Made by a program: the position numbers and the translations under genes. From Symmachiella macrocystis (lineage in GTDB: Bacteria; Planctomycetota; Planctomycetia; Planctomycetales; Planctomycetaceae), in NCBI RefSeq assembly GCF_007860075.1, contig NZ_SJPP01000001.1:4437490-4501489 (forward strand): a stretch of DNA of 64,000 nt, given 5' to 3'. Positions 37,915 through 46,793 of the stretch are shown in pieces (the first letter of the stretch is position 1; each line of letters begins with the position of its first letter). The notes below the pieces were generated by a model. The model made no database searches and was not told where the DNA came from. It was given only the letters and a program-made list of their open reading frames with translations.

Positions 37915-38496
37915 CTATTCCCAGGCGTCCATGATTTCCTGGAGTTGTGAATTCTCAGCACCGGGTGCGTTGGCGGTCTCGGGCGATGGGGAGGGCTCGG
38001 GCAGGGCATTTTCTCGGGGAATTGGCGTAGCGGAGGGGACGCGCCGTACCCGCGACCAAGCTTCTTCGAGGCGTCGCCGGGAGGGGCGGTCCAGGGCGCG
38101 GTCGCGCGCCATTTCGATCAACCGCGCCAATTTGCTGTGAAACTCTTTTTTGGTAAAGCTGGTTTTGATCAGGTAGTCGGTGGCGCCTGAGTGAATGGCG
38201 GCAATGACAGTTTCACGGCTGGCGTCGCTGGAGAGGATCATCACCGGCAATTCGGCCAAGACTTCATTGCGGCGAATGGTCCGCAACGTTTTCAAACCAT
38301 CCCACCCCGGCATCCGGATGTCGAGAATGATGGCATGGGGGGGATGGGCCAACGCCTTGCGGTATCCTTCTTCTCCGTCGGCTGCGACGAACACGATGTA
38401 TTTTTCGCGCATGACCGAAGCCAGCATGCTGCGGAAGAGTGGGTCGTCGTCGATAATGAGTACTTTGGACCGGCGGGCCCCAATTTCATTAACCAT
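37915..38496 (-). CDS. Response regulator receiver protein
   Basis: Start at ATG 38496 (MVNEIGARRSKVLIIDDDPL). Residues 10-125 are a CheY-like receiver: acidic pair in LIIDDDPLF, phospho-acceptor Asp in ILDIRMPGWDG, ILSSDASRE (Ser at the switch position), and Lys in YLIKTSFTKKE. A basic segment (RDRALDRPSRRRLEEAW) and a Pro-rich disordered tail follow, with no DNA-binding domain, so it is probably a protein-protein output. It follows the 76-residue gene by 71 bp on the same strand. No histidine kinase is adjacent, so the partner is unknown. A TTG at 38517 is an alternative start. Confidence 0.88.
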   Translation of the reverse strand: MVNEIGARRSKVLIIDDDPLFRSMLASVMREKYIVFVAADGEEGYRKALAHPPHAIILDIRMPGWDGLKTLRTIRRNEVLAELPVMILSSDASRETVIAAIHSGATDYLIKTSFTKKEFHSKLARLIEMARDRALDRPSRRRLEEAWSRVRRVPSATPIPRENALPEPSPSPETANAPGAENSQLQEIMDAWE

Positions 38497-38567
38497 TAGG
38501 TGATCAGCCTCAAACAACCGAAAGGACCCGGAAGATCGGCCCGCACTCCGACTGGCGCGGCGATCGG

Positions 38568-38798
38568 CTACTTTTGAGTAAACTGCACAATAATGGGCTG
38601 GTCGGAACCCTCAGGCTGATTCTCGGTCGCTAAATCAATGATCTCATTGATTTTTTGTAAAAGTTCCACACCGCGCTCGGAGATATCCAGCGGTGTTTCT
38701 GGATCAGTCTCGGTCGTCTCTTCGGGCGCAAGGAGCAGTGTTTCGTCAGGCGCAAGGAAATCAGTGTCCGCAAATCGGGGACCATTCATAAGGGCCAC
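38568..38798 (-). CDS. Small acidic hypothetical protein upstream of response regulator
   Basis: The 76-residue product (start GTG 38798, or ATG 38789) has an acidic stretch (ETTETDPETPLDISERGVEL) followed by an amphipathic helix LQKINEIIDLATENQPEG. No family is recognised. It lies just ahead of the response regulator on the same strand, so it could be a partner or a small regulator of that protein, though this is only position. No membrane segment or signal peptide. Confidence 0.5.
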   Translation of the reverse strand: MALMNGPRFADTDFLAPDETLLLAPEETTETDPETPLDISERGVELLQKINEIIDLATENQPEGSDQPIIVQFTQK

Positions 38799-39052
38799 GC
38801 AGCTAGTCCTTCGTCAGTCTGTAAGTCATCTATGGTGAATTTCGCGCGATGGCACGAGAACTTGCATCAACAATTGTCAGCGCCGTCTTGCTGAGACGGT
38901 GATTGACAACGTGGTCAAGTATAGGTTGCCAATTGCAAGCATTGCCCAATCGATTGAGTTTACCTAGTTTCGATACTGCAGCCAGGGTGACTCGGTCGAT
39001 GCAACCCGCACAATCGTTGCTACAGCCAGGAGCATTGTGCCGAACAAACCGG

Positions 39053-40831
39053 CTATTTGCTGGGCAGTTTGACGATTCCGTCCCAATCGCCCGGGGCTTG
39101 GCGGTTGTGCTGGGCGATGAGGACGTTGAGAAAGTCCTGTGCCCGGTCGCTGGGCGGGATGTCGTGCAGCGCTCGATAGGACTGTTCCCAATCCCCGGCG
39201 AGAAAATTGGTCACCGCATGTTCATACGATGCCAAATGCGCCGCGGTGAGCTCCGGAAAGGCGGCTTCAGGGGGTAACAGTTCGCTGACCGTTACAGGGG
39301 TCTGCATCCCGTAGGGTAAGACACGGGCTAATTTGCGAATGCGGCCCTCTTCGGGAGTCAACTCGTCTTGGATCCGATCAACCAAAGCTTCGTCCAACAG
39401 AATCGGGACGCGGAGTTGTTTGGTCATGCCCTCCAGCCGGCTGGCGAGGTTGACGACTGGCCCAAACACGGTGACTTTGACGTGGTTGGTCGTGCCGATT
39501 TTTCCCGCCACCGCTCTGCCGTGTGCAATGCCGATCCCCATCTGGAAATCGGCCAACGCGTGATCTTTTTTCCCAGCCGTGGCGGCAAAGGCGGCGCGAA
39601 TTCCCAAAGCGGCGCGACAGGCGTCCAGTGCCGCTGAATCAGTGGCGACTGGCCAGCCCCAAAAACCCATCGCCGCATCTCCCTGGTAATCGCCGATCAC
39701 CCCGCCATGTTCGGAAATATGGTGCGTCATCACGCCCAGGGCTTGGCTGACGCGATCAAGAAGATGGATCAATTCATCGCGGGCCCCTTCGGCCTGTTTG
39801 CTAAAACCGCGGAGGTCGCAAAACAACACGGTGACGTCGCATTCGCGCGGATCGAGACTTTTGGTGTCGAAACCGTCTCCCAACGACGATAAAATTCGCG
39901 GCGCGAAGAATTGTCGCAAACCCGCTTGTTGCCGTTCCAGGCGATTGACCTGCCGCACGGCGCTAATAATTTCAGCCATCAACTCGGCAAATTTAACGTC
40001 GCCCCGCAACTGCTGTTCGCTGGTATCTATTTGTCCGGCTGGATTGGCGGCACGATCAAAACGACCGGCCAGATAAAGTCCCCAACCTTGCGTAGCAGCG
40101 CCGCGGACCGGCGTGCAGAACGCCCAATCGAATTCTTGCGTGATGGTGTAATCCGCCTGATGATGCTCTTCGCTTTCCCAGACGTGTAGGATGCTTTGCT
40201 CTTTTTCCAAGACGGCCGCCCGGATCAGACGCGTGCTAGGGCGGAATTCTCCGGCGACTTCCAGACGACGCTCCCAATGTTCAATCACCGGCGGATCATC
40301 GCCCGTAATCGATACGACCGCAGCCGCTTCGGCCCCGGCAATCCCTGCCAGGAGGGTAGTTGTCAGGCGGACGAACAATTCTTCATCAGTCCGCGCCCCC
40401 CAGATCACATCGGGCAAGTGTGTTAATACCTCGATACGTCTGTCGGCATCTAGAAATTGAATCCGCCGCAAGTCGTCGCGAGAAAAGGCGACTTCTTCCA
40501 CCGGCTGGGTGGGAGTCGACGGTCGTGGTGTCCGCGCATCGCTGAATAGAAACGCAGTCTGTCCCAGCACAAAATGCTCGCCGGGTTCCAACTCGCAGGA
40601 CTCGACCTGTGCACCGCGATGAAAAAGTGGATTGGCTGCGACGGCGAATCTGCGGACGCGGAGAGAATCGCCGACGAGGTGCACTTCGACATGTTTCCGC
40701 GAAATGGACTTATCCCAGGGAACGGCTAAGTCGCATTGTTCGTCGCGACCGACCGCGAGCGGTTTGTCCGGTTTGATCACGACCGTCGTGCGGTTCTGGG
40801 ATTCGGCGCATTCGGCCGTTAGTTCAGCCAA
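39053..40831 (-). CDS. FHA-GAF-class III adenylate/guanylate cyclase
   Basis: The 592-residue protein has three parts. Residues 15-100 are an FHA domain (LAVGRDEQCDLAVPWDKSIS, RKHVEVHLVG), which binds phosphothreonine peptides. Residues 130-290 resemble a GAF sensor (VRLTTTLLAGIAGAEAAAVV). Residues 325-500 are a class III cyclase catalytic domain: VTVLFCDLRGFSKQAEGARD (metal Asp), GVIGDYQGDAAMGFWGWP (second metal Asp), and TVFGPVVNLASRLEGMTKQL (transition-state Asn and Arg). The substrate is probably ATP but base specificity is not proven. Its first 8 bp overlap the kinase stop codon, so it is translated with the kinase. Confidence 0.9.
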   Translation of the reverse strand: MAELTAECAESQNRTTVVIKPDKPLAVGRDEQCDLAVPWDKSISRKHVEVHLVGDSLRVRRFAVAANPLFHRGAQVESCELEPGEHFVLGQTAFLFSDARTPRPSTPTQPVEEVAFSRDDLRRIQFLDADRRIEVLTHLPDVIWGARTDEELFVRLTTTLLAGIAGAEAAAVVSITGDDPPVIEHWERRLEVAGEFRPSTRLIRAAVLEKEQSILHVWESEEHHQADYTITQEFDWAFCTPVRGAATQGWGLYLAGRFDRAANPAGQIDTSEQQLRGDVKFAELMAEIISAVRQVNRLERQQAGLRQFFAPRILSSLGDGFDTKSLDPRECDVTVLFCDLRGFSKQAEGARDELIHLLDRVSQALGVMTHHISEHGGVIGDYQGDAAMGFWGWPVATDSAALDACRAALGIRAAFAATAGKKDHALADFQMGIGIAHGRAVAGKIGTTNHVKVTVFGPVVNLASRLEGMTKQLRVPILLDEALVDRIQDELTPEEGRIRKLARVLPYGMQTPVTVSELLPPEAAFPELTAAHLASYEHAVTNFLAGDWEQSYRALHDIPPSDRAQDFLNVLIAQHNRQAPGDWDGIVKLPSK

Positions 40832-43052
40832 GTGACGAACTCCTCCCGCTGCCGGACAACGCTTCAGTTTCGATATTGCGGCCTCGTCGAGGTTGCGACG
40901 AGCCGATGCGGACCGTGCGATTGCTCACGCCGCGTAACAAGAAGTACCACAGAGCGCCGATCAGCGCAAAAAACGCCGACAGTCCGATCATGCCGTAGAA
41001 CATCAATTCCGATTGGACTTTCTGCACGGGTTGAATCGCTTCGGTGTGGCGCTCCTGAGCAACGGTCCACCAGTCGGTTCCGGGGACCCGGGCAAAGGCG
41101 GCTAACCAGCGCTGTTGGTCCTCGCCGCGTTTTACGGCTTCTTGATCAAGCCGGTCCGCAGGATCGTGGTGTTGGTTTTCGATGATCACATCCATCTCGC
41201 CCGCATCTTGCGTCGGGTGGTTCGAATGCGGGTACTGTGCGAGTTTTTCACGCATTGCGAGGCTGAGTTCCAGATCCTCAATGGTGGCTGCAACCTCGTC
41301 GTTGTCAAGACCTTCAAATCGCGAGGGGGCCATCAAGGGATGATCTAAAAATTTGCCGTTGCGTCCGTCGATCATGGCGACCCGTCGCGACTCTCCCAAC
41401 GTTTTCGCGGAGAGCAATTTTCCCAAGTCGATGGTGCGGGCGAGCACGCCCAGCGGTTGCGAGGTTTTTTTATCACGGACGACGACCGAGATGGCCACCA
41501 TGTAGCTATTCGTCTCTTCGCTGACGAAGGGGGCGGAGATGTGAAATGTTTTCTCATCCCAATGCGTTTGTACATCTTTGACGTCCACGGTTTTGGGGAG
41601 CTGTTTGCCGCCCCAATGAAAATAATCGCGCCAATGATATTCACCGTCGATCGTATCGCCATAAGGATCACGCCACAGTTGAACGCCTTTGGCATCGGTG
41701 AGAAACCAACTGCGATCCAACAGATAGTCGATGTCGCTGTCATTGGCGACTGTGTTCCGCGACCGTGCTTTCAGCGTTCGCGGGACACTATAGCGGCGGC
41801 GGAAATTTTTAAGCAATGCTTCCAGCTGGGAACGCTTGTTCTGGGGCAATTCCCCTTCACGATAAATGGCCTCTGCCAATTCTGGATTCCTCGCTACGCT
41901 GTGCAATTGACCGATCAAGCCGACCAGTTCGCTTTCCAGCATCCGCGCGGTCGCCTTGGCCGCTAGTTTGTTGTTCTCTGAGGCCTGGAAAACCACCGCC
42001 GATTCGGAGGTGGCCACCGCTTGATCGCCGGCCTGGAATCCCAAGGGGACCAGCGCCAACAGCAGCAGCAAGGGGGCTATGATGCCCATTACGATCGCCG
42101 GACGACGGGCGCGTTGTTTGGCACGAACTTTGAATGCTTCCAAGGCGGCTTGCGCATTGGGGTAACGCCGTGCAGGATTCATTTCCAGGCAGCGATCCAC
42201 GATATGCACCAAGCGTTTATCGACTCCCGCAACCCGACGATGTGCCGAGGGCCGCTCGGCGGATTGCAGCGTTCCCCGGTAAACCGCCAACCGTTCACGC
42301 AGGCTATCGGTGGCGAGAATCTTTTGTTCGACTTCGGGGGTGCGAAACGGCGGGTGTCCGCATAAACAATGGTACAACAGCGCACCGAGCGCGTAGACGT
42401 CCCAGCGTGCATCGGGCACCGCCGCCAGATCCGCTTGATCGGGCGCCATATAAAACAAAGTCCCCAGTGCCGGGTCCTGAGAGTTGGACAGTCGGGACTG
42501 ACCAAAATCCGCCAAGCGAGGTTGCATGTCACCATCGAGCAGCACATTGGCCGGTTTGATGTCGCAATGCAAAATCCCGCTGCCATGGGCGTGGACCAGC
42601 GCCCGCAACACCGCTTCGGCAATACGGACCGATTCGGTCATAGGCAACGGTCCCTCCCGAAGTAGCGCTGCCAAGGATCCGTTTTCCAAATACTCCATGA
42701 CGTAATAAGGAGGTTGCGCATCCCAGCCGACTTCATAAAGCCGCACAATATCGCGGCTCGTATAGAGCATGGCCAGTTTTTCGACTTCACGATTCAGCAG
42801 CGACCAATCCAGACCGCCGCGGTGCGTGTAGAATTTGATGGCGACCTGCTTGCCGGTGTTTTGCTCCCAAGCCAACCAGACAGAACCGTAGGCCCCTTCG
42901 CCCAGGCAGAGGTTGATTTTGTAACCCGGCACGTCCCCCGGCGGCCGCAATTTCCGCCGACTCAGCCGCGCGGACCGATCGGAACTCTCAGCATCCTGCC
43001 GGAGCGTATCATCGGGCGCGGTCGAGATCGGTCGGCTGGGGCTATCGGTCAT
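40824..43052 (-). CDS. Transmembrane Ser/Thr protein kinase with extracytoplasmic Cache-like sensor
   Basis: The 742-residue protein starts at ATG 43052 (a TTG at 43058 is possible). Residues about 45-305 are a Hanks-type kinase: glycine loop LGEGAYGSVWLAWE, VAIKFY, ILHCDIKPANVLLD (catalytic Asp; HCD rather than HRD), LADFGQSRLS, and MAPDQADL in place of APE. Next come a membrane helix (VMGIIAPLLLLLALVPLGFQ), an extracytoplasmic region with DSDIDYLLDRSWFLTDAKGV and WRDYFHWGGKQLP (double Cache-like), and a second helix (LMFYGMIGLSAFFALIGAL) near the C-terminus. The ligand is unknown. It precedes the FHA-cyclase with an 8-bp overlap. Confidence 0.9.
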   Translation of the reverse strand: MTDSPSRPISTAPDDTLRQDAESSDRSARLSRRKLRPPGDVPGYKINLCLGEGAYGSVWLAWEQNTGKQVAIKFYTHRGGLDWSLLNREVEKLAMLYTSRDIVRLYEVGWDAQPPYYVMEYLENGSLAALLREGPLPMTESVRIAEAVLRALVHAHGSGILHCDIKPANVLLDGDMQPRLADFGQSRLSNSQDPALGTLFYMAPDQADLAAVPDARWDVYALGALLYHCLCGHPPFRTPEVEQKILATDSLRERLAVYRGTLQSAERPSAHRRVAGVDKRLVHIVDRCLEMNPARRYPNAQAALEAFKVRAKQRARRPAIVMGIIAPLLLLLALVPLGFQAGDQAVATSESAVVFQASENNKLAAKATARMLESELVGLIGQLHSVARNPELAEAIYREGELPQNKRSQLEALLKNFRRRYSVPRTLKARSRNTVANDSDIDYLLDRSWFLTDAKGVQLWRDPYGDTIDGEYHWRDYFHWGGKQLPKTVDVKDVQTHWDEKTFHISAPFVSEETNSYMVAISVVVRDKKTSQPLGVLARTIDLGKLLSAKTLGESRRVAMIDGRNGKFLDHPLMAPSRFEGLDNDEVAATIEDLELSLAMREKLAQYPHSNHPTQDAGEMDVIIENQHHDPADRLDQEAVKRGEDQQRWLAAFARVPGTDWWTVAQERHTEAIQPVQKVQSELMFYGMIGLSAFFALIGALWYFLLRGVSNRTVRIGSSQPRRGRNIETEALSGSGRSSSLG

Positions 43053-43488
43053 GAACAAATTGACATTACTGTGGGTTTCACAAAATCGAACGCGTTGGTT
43101 GAGGATAGATCGAGCGCAGCCGGGATTCTAGCCAACAGCCTGCTATTCTAGCCAAAAGAAATACAAGTTGTCGTTATCAGAAAGAATTCCCACGCGGTCC
43201 TCAGTGAATTGTCGGTCGTCTGTGACAATGGTCAAGTGAACGAGAGTCGTTCTTTACAACGTACGACCCTCTGGTGCTCCTGGGGTGTCTTTACCGGTTG
43301 GGGCTTCTAGGATTTCGATGACGACAGATTGGATTTTATTACAAGCTATGCTGCGATCTCGGAGGCGTGACTAATTTGCAGTCATAAAAACTGTCGCATG
43401 TTGAGAAAATCGGGTAAACTACTGGTATCCAGTTATCGGCTTCTAAGAGGGACCGGAAGCGGCACACAAGTGAGGAGCAATTGTATCC
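43053..43488. other. Divergent intergenic region with 11-bp direct repeats
   Basis: No gene is seen in 436 bp. ATTCTAGCCAA occurs at 43125-43135 and 43145-43155, two helical turns apart, about 80 bp ahead of the kinase start. The right side should hold the promoter of the DUF1501 gene. Confidence 0.6.
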
Positions 43489-44904
43489 ATGTTGAGCTTG
43501 TTCGCGGACCAGCCCACGTTGGCACGGCGGAAGTGTTTGCAAATCGGCGGCTTGAGCCTGCTTGGTTTGACAGCGCCACAACTGCAACAACTTCGTGCAG
43601 CGACGCTCGCGCAATCGCCGACCACACAACCGCGGGCCAAATCCTGCGTGTTCATCTTTCTATTCGGCGGCCCCAGCCACATCGATATGTGGGACATGAA
43701 GCCCGAGGCTCCGACGGAAGTGCGTGGGGAATTCCAATCGATCGCCACGAATGTGCCTGACATCCGCATTGGCGAACACCTGCCGCTATTGTCGCAACAG
43801 ATGGACAAATTCTGTCTGCTCCGCTCGATGACCCACAAAATGAGCGTGCACGGCCCGGCCTGTAGCGAAATCTATTCCGGCCGTCCTTACTTCGGTCCTC
43901 CCGTCACCGATCAAGCTCTCCCGGAAGACTGGCCGTCGATTGCGTCGATGGTCGCCCGCTATGGACAGTCCACAACCGGGCTTCCCGCCTCAGTGGTTCT
44001 GCCCTGGTACACACAATTTGAGGGACAAGACAAAAGGATCGCCGGACAAACCGGAGGGCGGATGGGAGAACATTGGAACCCGTTTCTCATCCGGGGAGAT
44101 CCCCGAGAACAAGATTTCCAGGTCGAGGGTGTCCGCTTTCCCCAGGAGGTCACGCGTTCGCGTTTTGATCGGCGGCGAGAACTACGGCAACAACTGGCAA
44201 ACTTGGCCGACCGCCGGACCGATGCCGGGGAATTGGCCGAATTGGTCGATACGAATTACGCCGGCGCGCTGCGGCTGGTCGAAACATCCCAAGCCACAAA
44301 TGCGTTTTCATTGTCCGAAGAACCGACGGCGATTCGCGACCTGTACGGCCGGACGAAATTTGGGCAAAGCCTACTGCTGGCGCGTCGACTGGTCGAAAAC
44401 GATATCCCGCTGGTGACCGTCAACTGGGATGATGAGACAAAATACGACAAAGTCTCACCGCATTGGGACACACATCACCAGAATTTCCCCAAGTTGAAAA
44501 ACGACCTCTGTCCATTGTTCGATCACGCCTTTGCGGGATTCCTGCAGGATCTAGATCAGCGCGGGCTTTTGGAAACCACGATGGTGGTCGCGCTGGGCGA
44601 ATTCGGCCGCACGCCCAAGATCGGACTGGTCACGCAAAACGGCATGACGGAAAAAACGGGGCGCGATCATTGGCCGCACGCGTTTACCGCATTGGTCGCC
44701 GGTGGCGGAGTGCGCGGGGGACAGGCTTATGGAGCGACGACCTCCAATGGCGGCTATGTCGCCGACAAACCGGTTACCCCCGCCGACCTGACCGCCACAG
44801 TATTCAAGCATCTCGGCATCGACAGTTCGCTGACCTATTACGATGAATTCCAACGCGGGCAACAGCAGTTGTGCGTGGGTCGCGCGGTTAGCGATTTGGG
44901 CTGA
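43489..44904 (+). CDS. DUF1501 domain-containing protein
   Basis: The 471-residue protein has GAGGAG 11 bases before the ATG. The N-terminus RRKCLQIGGLSLLGLTAPQL is a Tat-like signal. The core has SCVFIFLFGGPSHIDMWDMK, EVRGEFQSIATNVPDIRIGE, VTVNWDDETKYDKVSPHWDT and MVVALGEFGRTPKIG, with GRDHWPHAFTALVAGGGVRG. This is the alkaline phosphatase-like fold. Unlike the gene at 29250, no PSD1 cytochrome gene lies next to it. Function unknown; probably periplasmic. Confidence 0.92.
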   Translation: MLSLFADQPTLARRKCLQIGGLSLLGLTAPQLQQLRAATLAQSPTTQPRAKSCVFIFLFGGPSHIDMWDMKPEAPTEVRGEFQSIATNVPDIRIGEHLPLLSQQMDKFCLLRSMTHKMSVHGPACSEIYSGRPYFGPPVTDQALPEDWPSIASMVARYGQSTTGLPASVVLPWYTQFEGQDKRIAGQTGGRMGEHWNPFLIRGDPREQDFQVEGVRFPQEVTRSRFDRRRELRQQLANLADRRTDAGELAELVDTNYAGALRLVETSQATNAFSLSEEPTAIRDLYGRTKFGQSLLLARRLVENDIPLVTVNWDDETKYDKVSPHWDTHHQNFPKLKNDLCPLFDHAFAGFLQDLDQRGLLETTMVVALGEFGRTPKIGLVTQNGMTEKTGRDHWPHAFTALVAGGGVRGGQAYGATTSNGGYVADKPVTPADLTATVFKHLGIDSSLTYYDEFQRGQQQLCVGRAVSDLG

Positions 44905-44939
44905 GAGATTGTGACGTGTTGCTGGTCAAATAGACCGCA

Positions 44940-45449
44940 TCAAAGGGATTCGACGTGCGAGTCGCTCAGTTCCGCGAACGAACCTTCCCCGTCGACGGCC
45001 GGTGAATTCACGTCAACGTCCGAATCCTCGACGATGTCATAATCCTGGTCGCTGGTACTTTCGGCTACCAGTGGCGTTGCCACCGAATCGAGGCCCTTCA
45101 TCTTTTTGACCGGCGTGGAGCTTCCATTCCCGTTCAATTTGTCGCGCCCCTCAGCTCGATTTTCTGAGCCGTCTCCGACAAAGAATTTCAGGTCGCCGAT
45201 CACAACGTCGTCACCTAGGTGGATTTCCGATTCTTCAACGTTTGCGCCGTTGACCGTAACACCGTTGGTGCTGCCCAGGTCACGAATCAGCAGACGGTTT
45301 CCCGCCTGTGCAATGCAACAGTGAATGCGGGAAACTTTGCGACTCGACACCAGGATAATGTCGCAACTGGGATGCCGACCGACTAACAGGATCGCTTTAT
45401 CCAGTTTGATCGGGTCTCCGTCGAGATGCGGAGTAAGACAGATTGGCAT
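44940..45449 (-). CDS. FHA-domain protein
   Basis: The start ATG 45449 is chosen because GGAG lies about 10 bases upstream and it removes an unrelated leader. The 169-residue protein is an FHA domain in residues 15-90 (AILLVGRHPSCDIILVSSRK, VSRIHCCIAQAGNRLLIRDL, GSTNGVTVNG) with the phosphopeptide-binding Arg, Ser, His and Asn present. An acidic, Ser-rich disordered tail follows (DIVEDSDVDVNSPAVD). Such a protein can read threonine phosphorylation, and a Ser/Thr kinase lies 2.4 kb upstream in the same orientation, but no direct link is shown. Confidence 0.88.
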   Translation of the reverse strand: MPICLTPHLDGDPIKLDKAILLVGRHPSCDIILVSSRKVSRIHCCIAQAGNRLLIRDLGSTNGVTVNGANVEESEIHLGDDVVIGDLKFFVGDGSENRAEGRDKLNGNGSSTPVKKMKGLDSVATPLVAESTSDQDYDIVEDSDVDVNSPAVDGEGSFAELSDSHVESL

Positions 45450-45836
45450 AGACCGGCTCCAACAAAATGATTCGCTCTTTTTCATCTTATCGACTGTTTG
45501 AGGCAAAGGGAATCATTTTTCGAGCAATTCGCAGCGTGGAAAGCCCGAACAAACGACGATTTTGGCTGGTTTCGGCGGGATTTAAGATGTCTGGAGGTCG
45601 AATTCCGCATGACGAAAGTATCGATTTCGCCCCAACCTACCGCTGTTTCGCAGTAGAAATCGCCGAATTGTCCCGGATCCCTCCGCCTTGATTGCCAGTC
45701 CAGTCGCAACAGCCGTATGATGTCCGGATTATGAGCCGGGGAAGTGTTGTACGAGAAAACTGTTTTTCACCCGCGCCCCGAATTTGCCGTACAGAATTGG
45801 CACAAAACGACGTTGAAACCAACCAGGAGCTGACTG
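45450..45836. other. Divergent intergenic region, no gene seen
   Basis: In 387 bp, I see no gene. It should hold promoters for the FHA gene (minus) and the FAH gene (plus). AGGAG at 45825-45829 is the ribosome site of the FAH gene. Confidence 0.45.
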
Positions 45837-46697
45837 ATGCATTTGGCCACTTTGCGAACAAACGCCGGCGACCGCGCTGTCGCCGTGATCGAAAACCAAT
45901 ACGTAGACTTGCAGGCGGCCGACCCGACACTTGCGAATGACATGGTTAGCCTGTTGTCCAAACTTCCCCAGAACCTGAAAAAAATCGAAGACGCCGTCGA
46001 GCGAGCCGCGGCGGCGGGTGAGTTTGTCACGGGAGAACTTCTGGCGCCGATCCCCCGTCCCGGCAAGGTGATTTGCATTGGACTCAATTACCGCGACCAC
46101 GCCGTGGAGAGCAACGCGCCGATTCCCGATGAACCAATTTGTTTCAGCAAGTTTTCCAGTTCCGTGATCGGCCCCGAAGAAACCATTGTTCTTCCGGCGG
46201 CCTGTAAGACTGTGGATTATGAGGCGGAACTGGTCATTGTCATCGGCCGCGGGGGACGGAACATTTCCCGTGCAGACGCCTTCGCTCACGTTGCCGGATA
46301 CACGGTTGGCAACGACGTTTCGGCCCGCGACTGGCAAATCGGACGCCCCGGCGGCCAATGGCTGTTGGGAAAAACTCCCGACACCTTTGCCCCAATTGGA
46401 CCGTACGTCGTGACGGCCGATCAGGTCGAGAACCCGCACGAACTGGCGATTTCGCTACGGCTCAACGGCGAGACGATGCAAGACTCCTCGACCAAGGAAC
46501 TGATCTTCGGCGTCGACGAAATCATTGCTCATATTTCGCAACTGTTCAGTTTGGAACCGGGCGACATCATCTTCACCGGCACTCCCCCAGGAGTCGGCAT
46601 GGCCCGCAAACCGCCCGTGTTTCTCAAAGATGGCGATGTCACCGAAGTCGAAATCGAAGGCCTCGGCGTCCTCAAAAACTCAGTCAAGCAACATTAA
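45837..46697 (+). CDS. Fumarylacetoacetate hydrolase family protein
   Basis: The 286-residue protein has the FAH fold of enzymes that cleave or isomerise diketo acids. The active region has VICIGLNYRDHAVESNAPIP, then VDYEAELVIVIGRGGRNISR (two Glu metal ligands), YTVGNDVSARDWQ (Asp ligand), and TPDTFAPIGPYVV. The C-terminal GDIIFTGTPPGVGMARKPPV is typical. This looks like the homologue used as 5-carboxymethyl-2-hydroxymuconate isomerase or ureidoglycolate lyase, but no pathway neighbours identify the substrate. The start has AGGAG 7 bases ahead. Confidence 0.92.
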   Translation: MHLATLRTNAGDRAVAVIENQYVDLQAADPTLANDMVSLLSKLPQNLKKIEDAVERAAAAGEFVTGELLAPIPRPGKVICIGLNYRDHAVESNAPIPDEPICFSKFSSSVIGPEETIVLPAACKTVDYEAELVIVIGRGGRNISRADAFAHVAGYTVGNDVSARDWQIGRPGGQWLLGKTPDTFAPIGPYVVTADQVENPHELAISLRLNGETMQDSSTKELIFGVDEIIAHISQLFSLEPGDIIFTGTPPGVGMARKPPVFLKDGDVTEVEIEGLGVLKNSVKQH

Positions 46698-46793
46698 CCC
46701 ACAACCGACGGCTTCGCCGTCGTTTCGAGCGCCAAATTCACAACCCCAGTTCACCACAAACCCAACAACGTCACCAACCCCAAGGCCCCCAAC

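Noticed and set aside
38883-38899. 6-5-6 hairpin near 38.9 kb as terminator for the cyclase gene
   Set aside because: CCGTCT/AGACGG pairs well, but it has no T-run and could be chance.
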